Assembly (NCBI GenBank): GCA_037953745.1
Contig: JBAKBP010001423.1
Coordinates: forward strand, 124,001-188,000
DNA: 64,000 nt
Reading direction: 5' to 3'
Source: Lithodes maja
Taxonomy: Eukaryota > Arthropoda > Malacostraca > Decapoda > Lithodidae
The notes under the pieces were generated by a model that saw nothing but the letters and a program-made list of their open reading frames with translations, made no database searches and was not told the origin of the DNA. Positions within the stretch are counted from its first letter, which is position 1; every line of letters begins with the position of its first letter. A program made the translations under genes and the position numbers. Of the stretch, positions 20,360 through 30,139 are shown piece after piece.

Positions 20360-22010
20360 GCCAAGCACGCCGGTATTCGTCTGCTATAGCTGGGAGGTGG
20401 ACTGAGTTTCGGGATAGCCTTTGTACCGGCTGCATGGTAGTGTTCGTCACCTACAATATTCCGCCACTCATACTCAGAATTATTGAAATGTTAACCTAGG
20501 CAATTATTTATTACTCTAATGTTACAAAGATAAATGTGTTGTATAATTCCACCTCATATATGATGTCACAAACAATCTTCAATTGTATATATTCTAAGTT
20601 ATTGCCGATATGTCTAGTCGTCGATCATTGCAGTACCTGAAATACCTCATAATATTTAATATATTACGATGTTTCATCTATATTATATTCTTTGTTTTAC
20701 TTTGTAGTGGTAATTTTGTAATATATATTTACATTCATGTTCAACAATAGTAAGCAAATGTTGTATATATTATGTAGGCATATACATTTCGAAGGCAGGC
20801 TCGTAAAAATTGTACATTTTGTGCCACCCCACTGATAAGTGGGTGGGTTATCAGACTTTGGGGTAACACAAATTGCAGCTTAGGCCTACCTGCCGGGACC
20901 TGTAGGCCAGCCATCACCTGAGGACTTCCGCCTGACTGACGCCACCACGCTAAGGAGCCAAGGCCTGTCCAGCCATCAGACAGACATTGATGAAGGATTC
21001 AAGACCAAGAAGAAAGTGCTAGCTTGTTTGAAGCTGTGTTACAGATCTCTCTTCTAACTTTACAGGCCTAACTTGATGAGGACACAAAACACATATTATC
21101 CTAGCATCTTGTTTGATATTGTGTACGCTATTCCTCTTGGGGTAATTTGGTATGTAATATAATTCAAATCTAAACTATATACACCCAGTGATACACGTAA
21201 AATCAAATCATCCAAGTGACATGCTTTCCTCTTTTAGTTTTATTTTGTCTTGTAATTAACACGGGGCCGAGCTGTCTCGTTTGTACTGGGCCGAGCTGTT
21301 CCGTGGGCCGAGTAGTCTAGCATTCGTGCTATTTAGGTGTCGATTTTTCTACCGAAAAATGTACAAATTTATCTAGTAGGGGGATCAAATGGATGTTTTT
21401 GTTTAAGTTTGATGGAGGTCTAGGGAGGAAACTTACAACAAAAATAAAAAAAATACAAATAAAATAAACATCTCCACTCAACCGTATTTGATCAAAGGGG
21501 ATTCTTTCTGTTTCGTTCCATACATTTGGAGATCCTAAGACGTTTCACCCCATACTAAATGTATATCCCCGACTCAGTATTTATCTACGTAATATTGTTG
21601 TTTGTTCTATTTTGTCCTCTTTTGCCTTCCTCCCTAAAACCTATTCTTTCTCACTTTAATGATAACAGTAAAAACATAAAAAAAAAACAATTACAAATAA
21701 ACATAAATAAATAAATCTAAAATATATTATATACAAGAACAAATACTACTACTACTACTACTACTACAACTACAACTACTACTATTCTAATAATAATACA
21801 AATATTAATATCAAAAATAATACTGGCAATAATAATAATAAAATAATAATACAAATAATTATACTAATAATAATTAAAAGGAAATAATTATAATAATAAT
21901 GATAATAATAACAAAAGACAATAACAATATAAATAATAATATACTGTATAAATAAATTAATTAATAAAATCTGAGCATCACTAAAGCTCATGATCTATTC
22001 ATAACCATGA
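20357..22010. other. repeat-poor spacer with an M1 fragment and (TAC)n
   Basis: About 21310-21470 contains the M1 text AGGTGTCGATTTTTCTACCG joined to the M1 3' segment (GATGGAGGTCTAGGGAGG), so it is an internally deleted copy. 21745-21785 is a (CTA)n microsatellite. A GGGCCGAGCTGT(C/T) motif is repeated near 21263-21310. No gene seen. Confidence 0.5.
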
Positions 22011-22094
22011 GTCAGGTTGGCCGAGTGGTCTAAGGCGCCAGACTTAAGCTCTGGTACTCGTGAGAGTGCGTGGGTTCGAACCCCACACCTGACA
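22011..22094 (+). tRNA. tRNA-Leu-TAA: tRNA-Leu, anticodon TAA
   Basis: Class II cloverleaf. The acceptor GTCAGGT (22011-22017) pairs with ACCTGAC (22087-22093), and the discriminator is A (22094). Box A is TGGCCGAGTGG. The anticodon stem is CCAGA/TCTGG with loop CTTAAGC, so the anticodon is TAA at 22045-22047, decoding UUA. The long variable arm (GTACTCGTGAGAGTGC) is typical of Leu and Ser tRNAs. Box B is GGTTCGAACCC at 22073-22083. No intron. All stems are intact, so this looks like a working gene rather than a SINE head. Confidence 0.96.
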
Positions 22095-22110
22095 CACAAG
22101 TGGTCACATG

Positions 22111-22114
22111 TTTT
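22111..22114 (+). terminator. Pol III T-run terminator of tRNA-Leu
   Basis: First TTTT after the tRNA, 17 bases downstream. It overlaps the TTAA into which the next MITE is inserted. Confidence 0.6.
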
Positions 22115-22504
22115 AAGGGGAGATGGGCGTATCTAGTTTATTGTTTTATCTCTTTAATATTGTTTAGTTTCCTCTTAGACCTCCATCAGGCTAAAAAAAA
22201 AAAGAAGAAAACAAAAATAACCCTAGACACCCCCCCCCCCCCCACCCCTTCAAGATAAATTTGTACATTTTTCGGTAGAAAAATGTCCAAGCCGAAGGCC
22301 GGTTAATCTTAAAATCACAGGCTTGCTATCGCTCGCCAGGAAAGTATAGACACTTATGTGGCACGAAAGATCTTAATATTGACAATGGGGTGAAAGGTCT
22401 CAAAATCGCCAATCTAATTGAATGAACGGCTTACAATCTAAAAACTAATATGCTAAACATGAGGGAGAAGGGGGTCCAGCCAAACCAGCCCATACCCCCC
22501 TTAA
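22113..22504 (-). mobile_element. TTAA-MITE family M1
   Basis: Flanked by TTAA on both sides with GGGGAG...CTCCCC-type ends (right end degenerate). Like other M1 copies it holds, in element orientation, TTTAGCCCCATT, GGTGTCGATTT, GGCGAGCGATAGCGAGCC, a CCGGCC-TTC-GGCCGG hairpin, an ACATTTTTC-TACC-GAAAAATGT hairpin, AAGCTTGATGGAGGTCTAGG and a short A-rich end. No ORF. The TTAA duplication points to a piggyBac-type transposase. It begins directly behind the tRNA gene. Confidence 0.85.
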
Positions 22505-22766
22505 CCCCTTTTTTACCGAGATGTCTCTTTAGTTATATTCTAGCTGTATTTAAACAATGTTGTGCAGTTTAAGAAGGAGCTGTGGTAGTACAAAGGGTAA
22601 AGGATCTGTGGTAGTACAAAGGGTAAAGGATCTGTGGTAGTACAAAGGGTTAAGGGAGATAGTTCCAAGCTTCTTAATTGCTGATTACCCTTTTTAAACT
22701 TAATAAAATCGTCTAATAGTTGCCAGAATATAATGAAAAGGATGTCGCCGGTACAGAAGGGGTTAA
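22501..22766. mobile_element. TTAA-MITE family M2
   Basis: Shares its left TTAA with the preceding M1 copy. Ends are TTAACCCCTTTTTTACCG and, inverted at the right, TTAACCCCTTCTGTACCGGC. The interior contains three tandem copies of a 26-27 bp unit (CTGTGGTAGTACAAAGGGTA, about 22580-22650) and a subterminal CTAATAGTTGCCAGAATAT seen in other M2 copies. Confidence 0.75.
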
Positions 22767-22798
22767 TATGACACTGCCATTGTTTAGTGCACTGTAAA

Positions 22799-22820
22799 TA
22801 TATATATATATATATATATG
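22799..22820 (+). repeat. (TA)n microsatellite
   Basis: Perfect TA dinucleotide run. Confidence 0.9.
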
Positions 22821-22836
22821 GGTACGAAAAGGGTAG

Positions 22837-22944
22837 TTAAGGGGGAAAGGTTTATTTATTTATTTATTTTTATTTTTTTTGGTCGATTATTTCATATATG
22901 ATTTTTTTTTTTTTTTTAGTTTCCTCCCTAGACCTCCTTCAAAC
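22837..22944 (-). mobile_element. M1 fragment, split by the next copy
   Basis: The TTAAGGGGG end and the GTTTCCTCCCTAGACCTCC segment of M1 in reverse orientation, ending exactly where a complete M1 copy starts at TTAA 22945. Its other half is not found. Confidence 0.65.
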
Positions 22945-23279
22945 TTAAGGGGAGATTTCCACTTGAGGGACTTTTTTCTTGACCCCTTTCTCCTTCATGT
23001 CTAGCCCCATTGCTTTTTAGATTTTCAGACGTTCGTCCCATTAGTTTGGCGATTTTAAGAATTTACGCCCCATTCTGTCAATTTTAAGACCTATCGTGCC
23101 ATTTGGGTGTCGAGTTTATTCTGGCGAGCGATAGCGAGCCTGTAATTTAAGAGTAAGTGGCCTTTGGCCGGGACATTTTTCTACCGAAAAATGTACACAT
23201 TTATCTTGAAAGGGAGTCAAGGGGGTGTAATTTCAAGGTTGATGGAAGTCTAGGAAACACACTAAAAACCTCCCCTTAA
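22945..23279 (+). mobile_element. TTAA-MITE family M1, complete
   Basis: TTAAGGGGAGATTTCC at the left and CCTCCCCTTAA at the right, with all M1 internal blocks including both hairpins. About 335 bp with TSDs. Confidence 0.9.
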
Positions 23280-23334
23280 GGATAGAAAGGGTATATCACT
23301 GTTAAATATACACGATCATCATTATATTTACCGG

Positions 23335-23596
23335 TTAACCTCTTCTGTATCGGCGACGATTTTCAGTTTTATTCTACCTGTATTAACCCTTTCAAGCTCC
23401 AATACGCGTTTCTGTTCCGTTTTCTGGCTACTATTAGACGATTTTCATCAGATTAGTAACGGTATATGGAAGTCAAAGGGTTGATTGAGATAGTATTTAC
23501 CCTTTTAATACCCACAGATCCTTCCTAAGCTGCATAAAATCGGCTAATGATAGCCAAAATATGCTGCTAAAACGCGTCAGAGCTTCAAGGGGTTAA
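23335..23596. mobile_element. M2-type left end with a nested TTAA element
   Basis: TTAACCTCTTCTGTATCGGC at 23335 is an M2 end. At 23383 a second TTAA element begins (TTAACCCTTTCAAGCTCC) and closes at 23596 with the inverted end AGCTTCAAGGGGTTAA. Its interior has ACGCGTTT/AAACGCGT near both ends and M2-like CTAATGATAGCCAAAATATG. No ORF. Confidence 0.65.
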
Positions 23597-24719
23597 GGGG
23601 AGATATCCAGTTGAGGGATTTTTTTCTTGACTCCTTTCTCCCTCATGTTTAGCCCCATTGTTGTTCTAATTTTAAGAGGCTTGCCCCATTATTTTAACGA
23701 TTTTAAGAACTTTCAACCCATTTCTGTCAATTTTAAGACCTTTCGTGCCATTTAGGTGTCGATTTTATCTTGGCGAGCTTTTTTTTTTTTTTTTTTTTTT
23801 TTAAAGGTAGGGGGGGAAGAGAGGCACCTCAGAGTGGGTGGAGGGAAGAGAAAGTAGGAAAGATGAAATACAGTGGAAGAGAAAAGTTAGTGGGCCGTCC
23901 ACCTTGCTGTTGTTGAGGGATGTTTATTACTTTATTTTGTTTGTCTAGTCATTTTTTTTTTTTTTAAACTTTCATTCATGCTTTATTGTTGTACTTAAGT
24001 TACTAAAGTGCTGATAAGAATGATTTTAACTTAGGGATGTCTATATCTGATCTGTTGAGTCTTGCTTTCAGTTTGTTTTTTCCTTCATCTGTGAGAGTTC
24101 GTTCCAAGTCTTCTTGATTAATATAATAATATGCTTTCCTCATAACGTCGGGATCTTGTTCAAAGACGTCACAGATAAATCCAATACTGCCCAGTGTTAG
24201 TTCTGCAAGCTCGATGGTGTCTTCTCCCGATTCCGTCTCCTTGGCGATTTGTGTTATTGTCACCGGGTTTGTCGGGAGGGGAAGGAGTGGTCCTGGGGAT
24301 CTCTTTCTGGGCGATTTTGGCTTGGTGTTGGGGGAAGTTGGTGGTGATGATGATGCTCTGGCTTCCTCGGGTTCCATTTGTGTCTCGTCCTCTTCTTGGT
24401 GTTCTTCATGGATGTGAAGAGTTGGAGATTCCTGTAGTTCTGGAACTCGATCTTGTGTCTTGGGGGGCTTCTTCTTTGTTGACGCCCTTTTGATGTTTGC
24501 AGGGGTCGCTGAGAAGGCCTTCTGAGGTATGGTGATGGTGGGAAGATTGTTATGTGACAACAGACGAGCGATAGCGAGCCTGTAATTTAAGAGGAACCGG
24601 CTTTCAGCCGGGACATTTTTCTACCGAAAAGTGTAAAAATTTATCTTGAAAGAGGCTCAAGGGGGTGTAATCTTAAGCTTGAAGGATATCTAGGGACCAA
24701 ACTAAAAACCTCCCCTTAA
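23593..24719 (+). mobile_element. M1 copy split by a retro-insertion
   Basis: TTAAGGGGAGATATCC at the left and CCTCCCCTTAA at the right. M1 blocks run to GGCGAGC (23778), stop, and resume at CGAGCGATAGCGAGCC (24565). The CGAGC duplication (23774-23778 and 24565-24569) brackets the insert 23779-24564. Confidence 0.88.
23779..24564 (-). pseudogene. poly(A)-tailed retro-inserted ORF, unknown protein
   Basis: On the minus strand the insert starts at 24564 and ends in a 24-base A-run (T-run 23779-23802), flanked by a CGAGC duplication: the signature of target-primed retrotransposition. It carries an open frame from its 5' edge to 24003 (about 185 codons after a TTG), with no ATG at the front, so it is probably 5'-truncated. 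The protein is Pro/Ser/Lys/Glu-rich and disordered at first (KKKPPKTQDRV, SPRKRSPGPLLPLP) and ends in a helical, probably folded segment (AELTLGSIGFICDVFEQDP...LKARLNRSDIDIPKL). I do not recognise it: a LINE ORF1 or a host retrocopy are both possible. Confidence 0.6.
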
Positions 24720-24850
24720 GACGATTTTGTGCAGTTTAAAAAGTATGTGTGGTAGTAAAAAGGGTTAGTGAGAGAGTTCGAAGCCTGTTAATTGCTGGAG
24801 GCACTTTTTAAACTGAAGAAAATCGTCTAATAGTAGCCAGAACGGGTTAA
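24716..24850. mobile_element. short TTAA fold-back related to M2
   Basis: 135 bp between TTAA sites. GACGATTTTGTGCAGTTTAA near the left is inverted near the right (CTGAAGAAAATCGTC). The text AATAGTAGCCAGAA links it to M2. It shares its left TTAA with the preceding M1 copy. Confidence 0.6.
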
Positions 24851-24862
24851 TGGTGTATGGCA

Positions 24863-25243
24863 TTAAGGGGGTGACCTGCTTTTTGTTATTTCTGTCCTTT
24901 TCTCTCTTTCTCTGGCTTGTATCCATGCGGCCCCATTCAGCCAACTATTTTAAGACGTTTATCCCCATCTAGGTGTCGATTTCTTCCTGGCAAGCGATAG
25001 CGAGCCAGCATTATATGAAGAAATCCGGCTTCGCCGGAGACATTTTTCTTTCGAAAAATGTACAAATTTAGCCTGCTGTCTAACAAAACTAAAAAATATG
25101 CTGGCTCGCTACCGCTCACCAGTAAAAAATTGACACCTGGATGGGGATAAACGTCTTAAAACAGTAGGCTGAATGGGGCCAAATGGATACAAGCCAGAGA
25201 AAGATAGAAAAAGACAGAACAAAAGCAGGTCACCCCCCCTTAA
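24863..25243. mobile_element. palindromic (fold-back) M1-type element
   Basis: Flanked by TTAA. The left half, starting GGGGGTGACCTGCTTTTTGTT, returns inverted at the right to give arms of about 185 bp with a very short centre near 25065. It contains M1 motifs (GCGATAGCGAGCC, CCGGCTTCGCCGG, CATTTTTCTTTCGAAAAATG) twice, once per arm. It looks like a head-to-head M1 derivative. Confidence 0.85.
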
Positions 25244-26035
25244 GCAAAATAGTGGATTGGTCAGAAAAGTGGCAAATGCCCTTTAATGTTGACAAATGTC
25301 ACGTTGGATAAAAATAAATAAAAAATAAAAAATATGATTATCAAATTAAAGGCAGACTAAGGTTAAAGCTAGACCTCGGGGTTATAATATCAGAAAACCT
25401 AAAATCCTCAGAGCAATGTGCGGCTGCGGCAAATAAAGCTAACTAAACCTTGGGATTCATCAAAAGAAATGTTGACTATTACAACGTAAACATTCATTTT
25501 GCGTCTATTCAAAAGCGTTAAGGGGAGATTTCCACCTGGAGGATTTTTTTCTGAACCTCTTTCTCCCTCATGTTTAGCCCCATTGCTTGTGAGATTTAAA
25601 GACGCTTGCCCCATTAGTTTGGCGATTTTAAGAACCCTCGCTCCATTTCTGTCAATTTTAAGAACATTCGTGCCATTTAGGTGTCGATTTTTTTCTGGCG
25701 AGCGATAGCGAGCCTGTAATTTAAGGGGAACCGGCCTTCGGCCGGGAAATTTTTCTACCGACAAATGTACAAATTTATCTTGAAAGGGGATCAAGGAGGA
25801 GTAATTTTAAGCTTGATGGAAGTCTAGTGAATCAACTAAAAACCTCCCCTTAAATATGGCGTTCAGTTCTGGTCCCAGTATCTCGAGACATAAATAAACT
25901 CGAATCTGTGCAGCGTAGAGCAGCTAAACTAATTCCCTCTCTGAAAAACAAGCCATATTATGAAAGATTAAATACATTAAATTTGTTCTCGCTAAAGAAA
26001 AGGAGGTTTCTAAGCCTTCTCCTTTACTGTCCTAT
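25244..26035 (+). pseudogene. CR1-like LINE RT fragment split by an M1 MITE
   Basis: 25244-25517 encodes broken pieces of the region after RT motif C (IVDWSEKWQMPFNVDKC, DLGVIISENLKSSEQC). 25854-26035 continues with YGVQFWSQYLET-like and SVQRRAAKLIPSLKNKPYYE text. The two parts are separated by the M1 copy 25518-25853. Several frame breaks. Non-functional. Confidence 0.75.
25518..25853 (+). mobile_element. TTAA-MITE family M1, inserted in a LINE
   Basis: Complete copy: TTAAGGGGAGATTTCC ... CCTCCCCTTAA. Removing it and one TTAA rejoins the flanking LINE text, which shows the TTAA is a true target duplication. Hairpin CCGGCCTTCGGCCGG lies at 25731-25745. Confidence 0.93.
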
Positions 26036-26164
26036 TCTTCCACTATAAACTGTCCCTGTCTAGTAGTATTAAGGCCGGACCACCTAGTTGGGACCGCAAG
26101 GTCTGTGTGGTCTGAGTATCTGTGTAACTCTCTCTCTCTCTCTTTGCTGAGATACAAAAATTGC

Positions 26165-26964
26165 AAATAGCGTACTCTCAAAAGAACAAGTTGACGATAT
26201 GCAACACAATCTAGATAAATTGTCATGTTGGGCCCATATTTGGCAAATGAGTTTCAATGCGGATAAATGTAAAGTACTACATGTCGGATACCTAAATGAG
26301 AAAGCAAACTATTCGATGAATGGCACTCAGCTTAAGAATGTAAACAGAGAAACCGATCTGGGAGTAACAATATCGAGTAACCTAAAACCGAGTCAACAAT
26401 GTTCAGAAGTTGTTAAGAAGGCAAACAAAATAATTGGCTTTATAGGCAGGTCATTTGAGCATAAATCCAAAGAAGTTATCCTAACCCTTTACAATTCCTT
26501 AGTCCGCCCTCTTCTGGAATACTGCGTTCAATCCTGGTGCCCTTACTACCAAAAAGATATAAACAAGCTAGAACGAGTTCAACGTAGAGTTACCAAAATG
26601 ATACCTAGCCTAAAGAACAAACCATACGAAGAGCGTCTTAGAGAATTAAATATATTTCCTTTAACCCAGAGCAGATTAAGAGGTGACTTAATTCAAGTGT
26701 TCAAAATCATCAAAGGCATCGACAATATGAACTGTAGTAAGTACTTCACTATCGACCAATCTAATTACACGCGGGGAAACGGTTGCAACATTATTGATAA
26801 ATCTTTTAACTCACACGAATCTATTCTTCTTCAATCGAGTTGTCAACTTGTGGAATGGGCTTCCCCGAGACGTTATAGACTGCAGCACCGTTGATTCATT
26901 TAAACTCCGCCTAGACAAATATCTCGCATCAAACCCGCGACTGACTGCGTTTGTAAATGAATAA
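26165..26964 (+). pseudogene. CR1-like LINE RT, C-terminal fragment
   Basis: The frame opens upstream of 26199 and shows DDMQHNLDKLSCWAHIWQMSF, DLGVTISSNLKPSQQC, SLVRPLLEYCVQSWCPYYQKD, LERVQRRVTKMI and KNKPYEERLRELN, the conserved segment between RT motif C and the C-terminus. A single-base frameshift near 26826 moves the end (FNRVVNLWNGLPRDVID ... DKYLA) to another frame, stopping at 26962-26964. 5'-truncated. The 3' UTR ends in AATAAA-bearing 34-35 bp repeats. Confidence 0.88.
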
Positions 26965-27240
26965 CTTTATTGTATCCCCCCCCCTCAGTTACTAACCCAT
27001 CTGTCCCCTACTAACTTCCTAATCCTGCCACGGACATTAGTTCCAGGGCAGTAGTTCCCTTTCCAATGTTCCCTTACCTACTCTAAACCACTGTTTGGAC
27101 ACTTGATCCTCAGTGTTTTGGAGGACAAGCAGCCTAGAAGGGTCACTAGATCTGTTGTTGCTTGATTTCCTTTGTACTCCTTTGTACTCTTTCTCTCTCT
27201 CTCTCACTGTTCATACAATTATGAAGTCAATTGAACTATG

Positions 27241-27412
27241 AATAAATGTTTCCCAATATTCCTTTATCTTTATTAATAAATGTTTCCCAATATTCCTTTA
27301 TCTTTATTAATAAATGTTTCCCAATATTCCTTTTATCTTTATTAATAAATGTTTCACAATATTCCTTTATCTTTATTAATAAATGTTTCCCAATATTCCT
27401 TTTATCTTTATT
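27241..27412 (+). repeat. 34-35 bp tandem repeat, five units, at the LINE 3' end
   Basis: Unit AATAAATGTTTCCCAATATT followed by CCTTTATCTTTATT, about five copies with one or two differences. It contains AATAAA in each unit and directly follows the LINE 3' UTR, so it is probably the element's tail. Confidence 0.85.
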
Positions 27413-27484
27413 TCCCTGTTAATATCATTCTGCAAAAGTCACAGCAAATACGCTAGACTTGCTCTCAAAAATAATGTATTTTTG

Positions 27485-27486
<2 letters not shown>

Positions 27487-27573
<87 letters not shown>
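27487..27573 (+). repeat. (CA)n microsatellite
   Basis: About 43 perfect AC/CA units. Confidence 0.97.
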
Positions 27574-27575
<2 letters not shown>

Positions 27576-27872
27576 CCTTCAGGAACAACGTACCTCTGAG
27601 TGTCGGGACTTGTAATTGAAAGCTAAATAGAAAATAAAAGTCCAACTGAGTACCGTCTATGCATTATAAGTAGCTCCACAAGCTTAACCCATTAATTGTT
27701 ATAACTCAAAAGGGCTGAACCAAATGGGCTATAATTCTCCACAGTATATCCTGGGTGACTTTACCAAATGGTGGAAATGTGAGTTCCATTGCTCTCGTCA
27801 TTTCTGAGTTATGAGAGGCTATATAGGGGTCACAATTTAACCCCAAATCCTATCTGTTATGAGTCACAGCTA

Positions 27873-28207
27873 TTAAGGGGAGATTTCCACCTGGAGGATG
27901 TTTTTCTGAATCTCTTTCTCCCTCAAGTTTAGCCCCATTGCTTGTGAGATTTAAAGACGCTTGCCCCATTAGTTTGGCGATTTTAAGAACCCTCGCCACA
28001 TTTCTGTCAATTTTAAAACCATTCGTGCCATTTAGGTGTCGATTTTTTCTGGCGAGCGATAGCAAGCCTGTAATTTAAGGGGAACCGGCCTTCGGCCGGG
28101 AAATTTTTCTACCGAAAAATGTACACATTTATCTTGAAAGGGGGTCAAGGGGGAGTAATTTTAAGCTTGATGGAAGTCTAGGGAATCAACTAAAAACCTC
28201 CCCTTAA
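27873..28207 (+). mobile_element. TTAA-MITE family M1, complete
   Basis: TTAAGGGGAGATTTCC to CCTCCCCTTAA with all internal blocks. Very close to the copy at 25518-25853. Confidence 0.92.
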
Positions 28208-28267
28208 TATCTTTCCACGTCATATACAGTAGCTAGTCCAGAACCTCACCTAACAGCTGACTATAGT

Positions 28268-28470
28268 CTATTCGCGGTAAGTAGGCGAGAAATCATGACC
28301 TCTAACCTCTGTAACTCAAAAACGACTAGAGTAACCGAGCTAATATTTCTACCATTTGGGAAGAGTCAGTCAAGGAATAGATGTGGAAATTTACACCCAA
28401 TTTGCTCTAGCCCTTTTTGAGTTACAGAAGATAAAGAGTTAATGATGTGTTGCCTACTTACAGCGAATAG
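28268..28470. mobile_element. MITE with CTATTCGC termini
   Basis: CTATTCGCGGTAAGTAGGC at the left is inverted at the right with one mismatch. A second inner inverted repeat is CTGTAACTCAAAAA / TTTTTGAGTTACAG. Diverged relatives seem present at about 27700-27850 and 44840-44990. No ORF, and no clear target duplication. Confidence 0.7.
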
Positions 28471-28581
28471 CCGATACCTGATCTCATTTGATATATTCTA
28501 GGTAGTCTACTCTAGGTAAAGTTGGTGGCTAGTTAACCATGCACTTTACCTAGAATGTGTCAGAACCAATACATTCTTTCC

Positions 28582-28908
28582 TTAAGGGCAGGTTTCTAGT
28601 GTGTGTCCTAGACCTCCATCAAGCTTAAAATTACACCCCCTAGACCCCCTTTCAAGATAAATGTGTACATTTTTCGGTAGAAAAATGTCCCGGCCGAAGG
28701 CCGATTACTCTTAAATTACAGGCTCGCTATCGCTCGCCAGGATAAAATCGACACCTAAATGGCACGAAAGGTCTTAAAATTGACAGAATGGGACGGAAAT
28801 ATCTTAAAAATCACCAAACGTCTTAAAATCTCAAAAACAATGGGGCTAAACATGAGGGAGAAAGGGGTCCAGAAAAAAAAAATCCCTCAAGTGGAAATCT
28901 CCCCTTAA
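28582..28908 (-). mobile_element. TTAA-MITE family M1, complete
   Basis: TTAAGGGCAGG at the left and ATCTCCCCTTAA at the right. Internal blocks in reverse order. Confidence 0.9.
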
Positions 28909-29017
28909 CCCTGCACTTTCCCTACAAGGCGTCTCCCAGAACCAATCCATTCTCTCCTTCATGTGTATATATTGCCTACTACCCAGAAGAAGCATATCTC
29001 TCCTATAGCTTCTTGCG

Positions 29018-29361
29018 TTAAGGGGAGATTATTTTCCACTGGAGGGATTTTTTTCTGGACCCCTTTCTCTCTCTCTCATGTTTAGCCCCATTGCTTTTTT
29101 AGATTTTAAGACGTTCGCCCCCTTTAGTTTGGCGATTTTAAGAACTTTCGCCCCATTTCTGTCAATTTTAAGAACTTTCGTGCCATTTAGGTGTCGATTT
29201 TTTCCTGGCGAGCGATAGCGAGCCTGTAATTTGAGAGGAACCGGCCTTCGGCCGGGATATTTTCTACCGAAAAATGTACAAAATTATCTTGAAAGGGGGT
29301 CTAGGGGGTGTAATTTTAAGCTTGATGGAGGTCTAGGAAGAAACTAAATACCTCCCCTTAA
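29018..29361 (+). mobile_element. TTAA-MITE family M1, complete
   Basis: TTAAGGGGAGATTATTTTCC to ACCTCCCCTTAA, with the full set of internal blocks. Confidence 0.92.
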
Positions 29362-29383
29362 TTGCATTAATCGGAGTTAATAT

Positions 29384-29414
29384 GTCGAGAGAGAGAGGAG
29401 AGAGAAGAGAGAGA

Positions 29415-29498
<84 letters not shown>
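29384..29498 (+). repeat. (GA)n microsatellite
   Basis: Long, slightly interrupted GA run. Frames over it are low-complexity artefacts. Confidence 0.95.
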
Positions 29499-29500
<2 letters not shown>

Positions 29501-29575
29501 CGAGGTGGGCCCCCTTAACAATTAATTCAGATGATCGAGTCTAACAATCAAAAGAAGAAGAAGAATAATAACAAA

Positions 29576-29576
29576 G

Positions 29577-29610
<34 letters not shown>

Positions 29611-29625
29611 GCAACAACAACAACA
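29576..29625 (+). repeat. (AAC)n microsatellite
   Basis: ACA trinucleotide run with a single CAG interruption. Confidence 0.95.
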
Positions 29626-29736
29626 AGAGTGAGCCGAGCGGTAATAGGCCTCTCTTCGCTTCCCTGACGGATGTATAAACTAATTTAATAATTTCACTCC
29701 CAACACCAAACACCTCCCAATGAAATTAATGAACAC

Positions 29737-29815
29737 GTGTGATCTTCCCGGGATTCGAACCTGGGTTACCAAATACAGACCTTACAGACCTCTAACCATT
29801 ACATCATCAGGACAG
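29737..29815 (-). mobile_element. tRNA-like SINE head or tRNA pseudogene
   Basis: Minus strand: box A-like TGATGTAATGG (29806-29796) and perfect box B GGTTCGAATCC (29761-29751) at tRNA spacing. The acceptor and anticodon stems do not close properly, so this is not a working tRNA gene. Confidence 0.6.
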
Positions 29816-29819
29816 ATAT

Positions 29820-30048
29820 ATAACGCTATTCTCAGACTTTCTTCTATTCAACTGCTGAGCTCTAGAACTCTCTCCCAGAATCAGTCTTTCCCTCTTCCTA
29901 TGACTTAAATTGCTTCTAACTCCGTGTGTCCAAGCATTTTAGCTCGAACGTCCTTGATTTCGGCCCTGTCACTCTTTGAAATCTGGGGGAGGCACTCGCT
30001 GCAGGCAGTTATGCCTTTTGTCTCCCTCATTCACATAGAACAAAAAAT
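29820..30048 (+). pseudogene. 3' stub of the Jockey-like LINE
   Basis: Reverse-complement match to about 46080-46275 (shared text SSIQQLSS.TLSQNQSFPLP, then CTGCAGGCAGTT/AACTGCCTG...). A severely 5'-truncated copy of the LINE at 46-58 kb. Confidence 0.8.
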
Positions 30049-30139
30049 ACAGTATATATATATAAAATATTTCGTAAACGATACTGGCTTAGAAATGATG
30101 CTGGGGCGATTCTCAATAGACACAAATACGAGGAGGAAA

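Noticed and set aside
22051..22094. tRNA-Leu as merely a SINE head
   Set aside because: Acceptor, anticodon and T stems pair fully, the discriminator is A, and a T-run follows. No SINE body or simple-repeat tail is attached.
24003..24560. Using the TTG at 24560 as a real start for the 185-codon frame
   Set aside because: The frame continues to the edge of the insert without an ATG; it is better read as 5'-truncated.
27383..27645. Frames through CA, GA, TA and TAA repeats (also at 29333, 31542, 43515, 45172, 60262)
   Set aside because: Translations are simple-sequence runs of the microsatellites.
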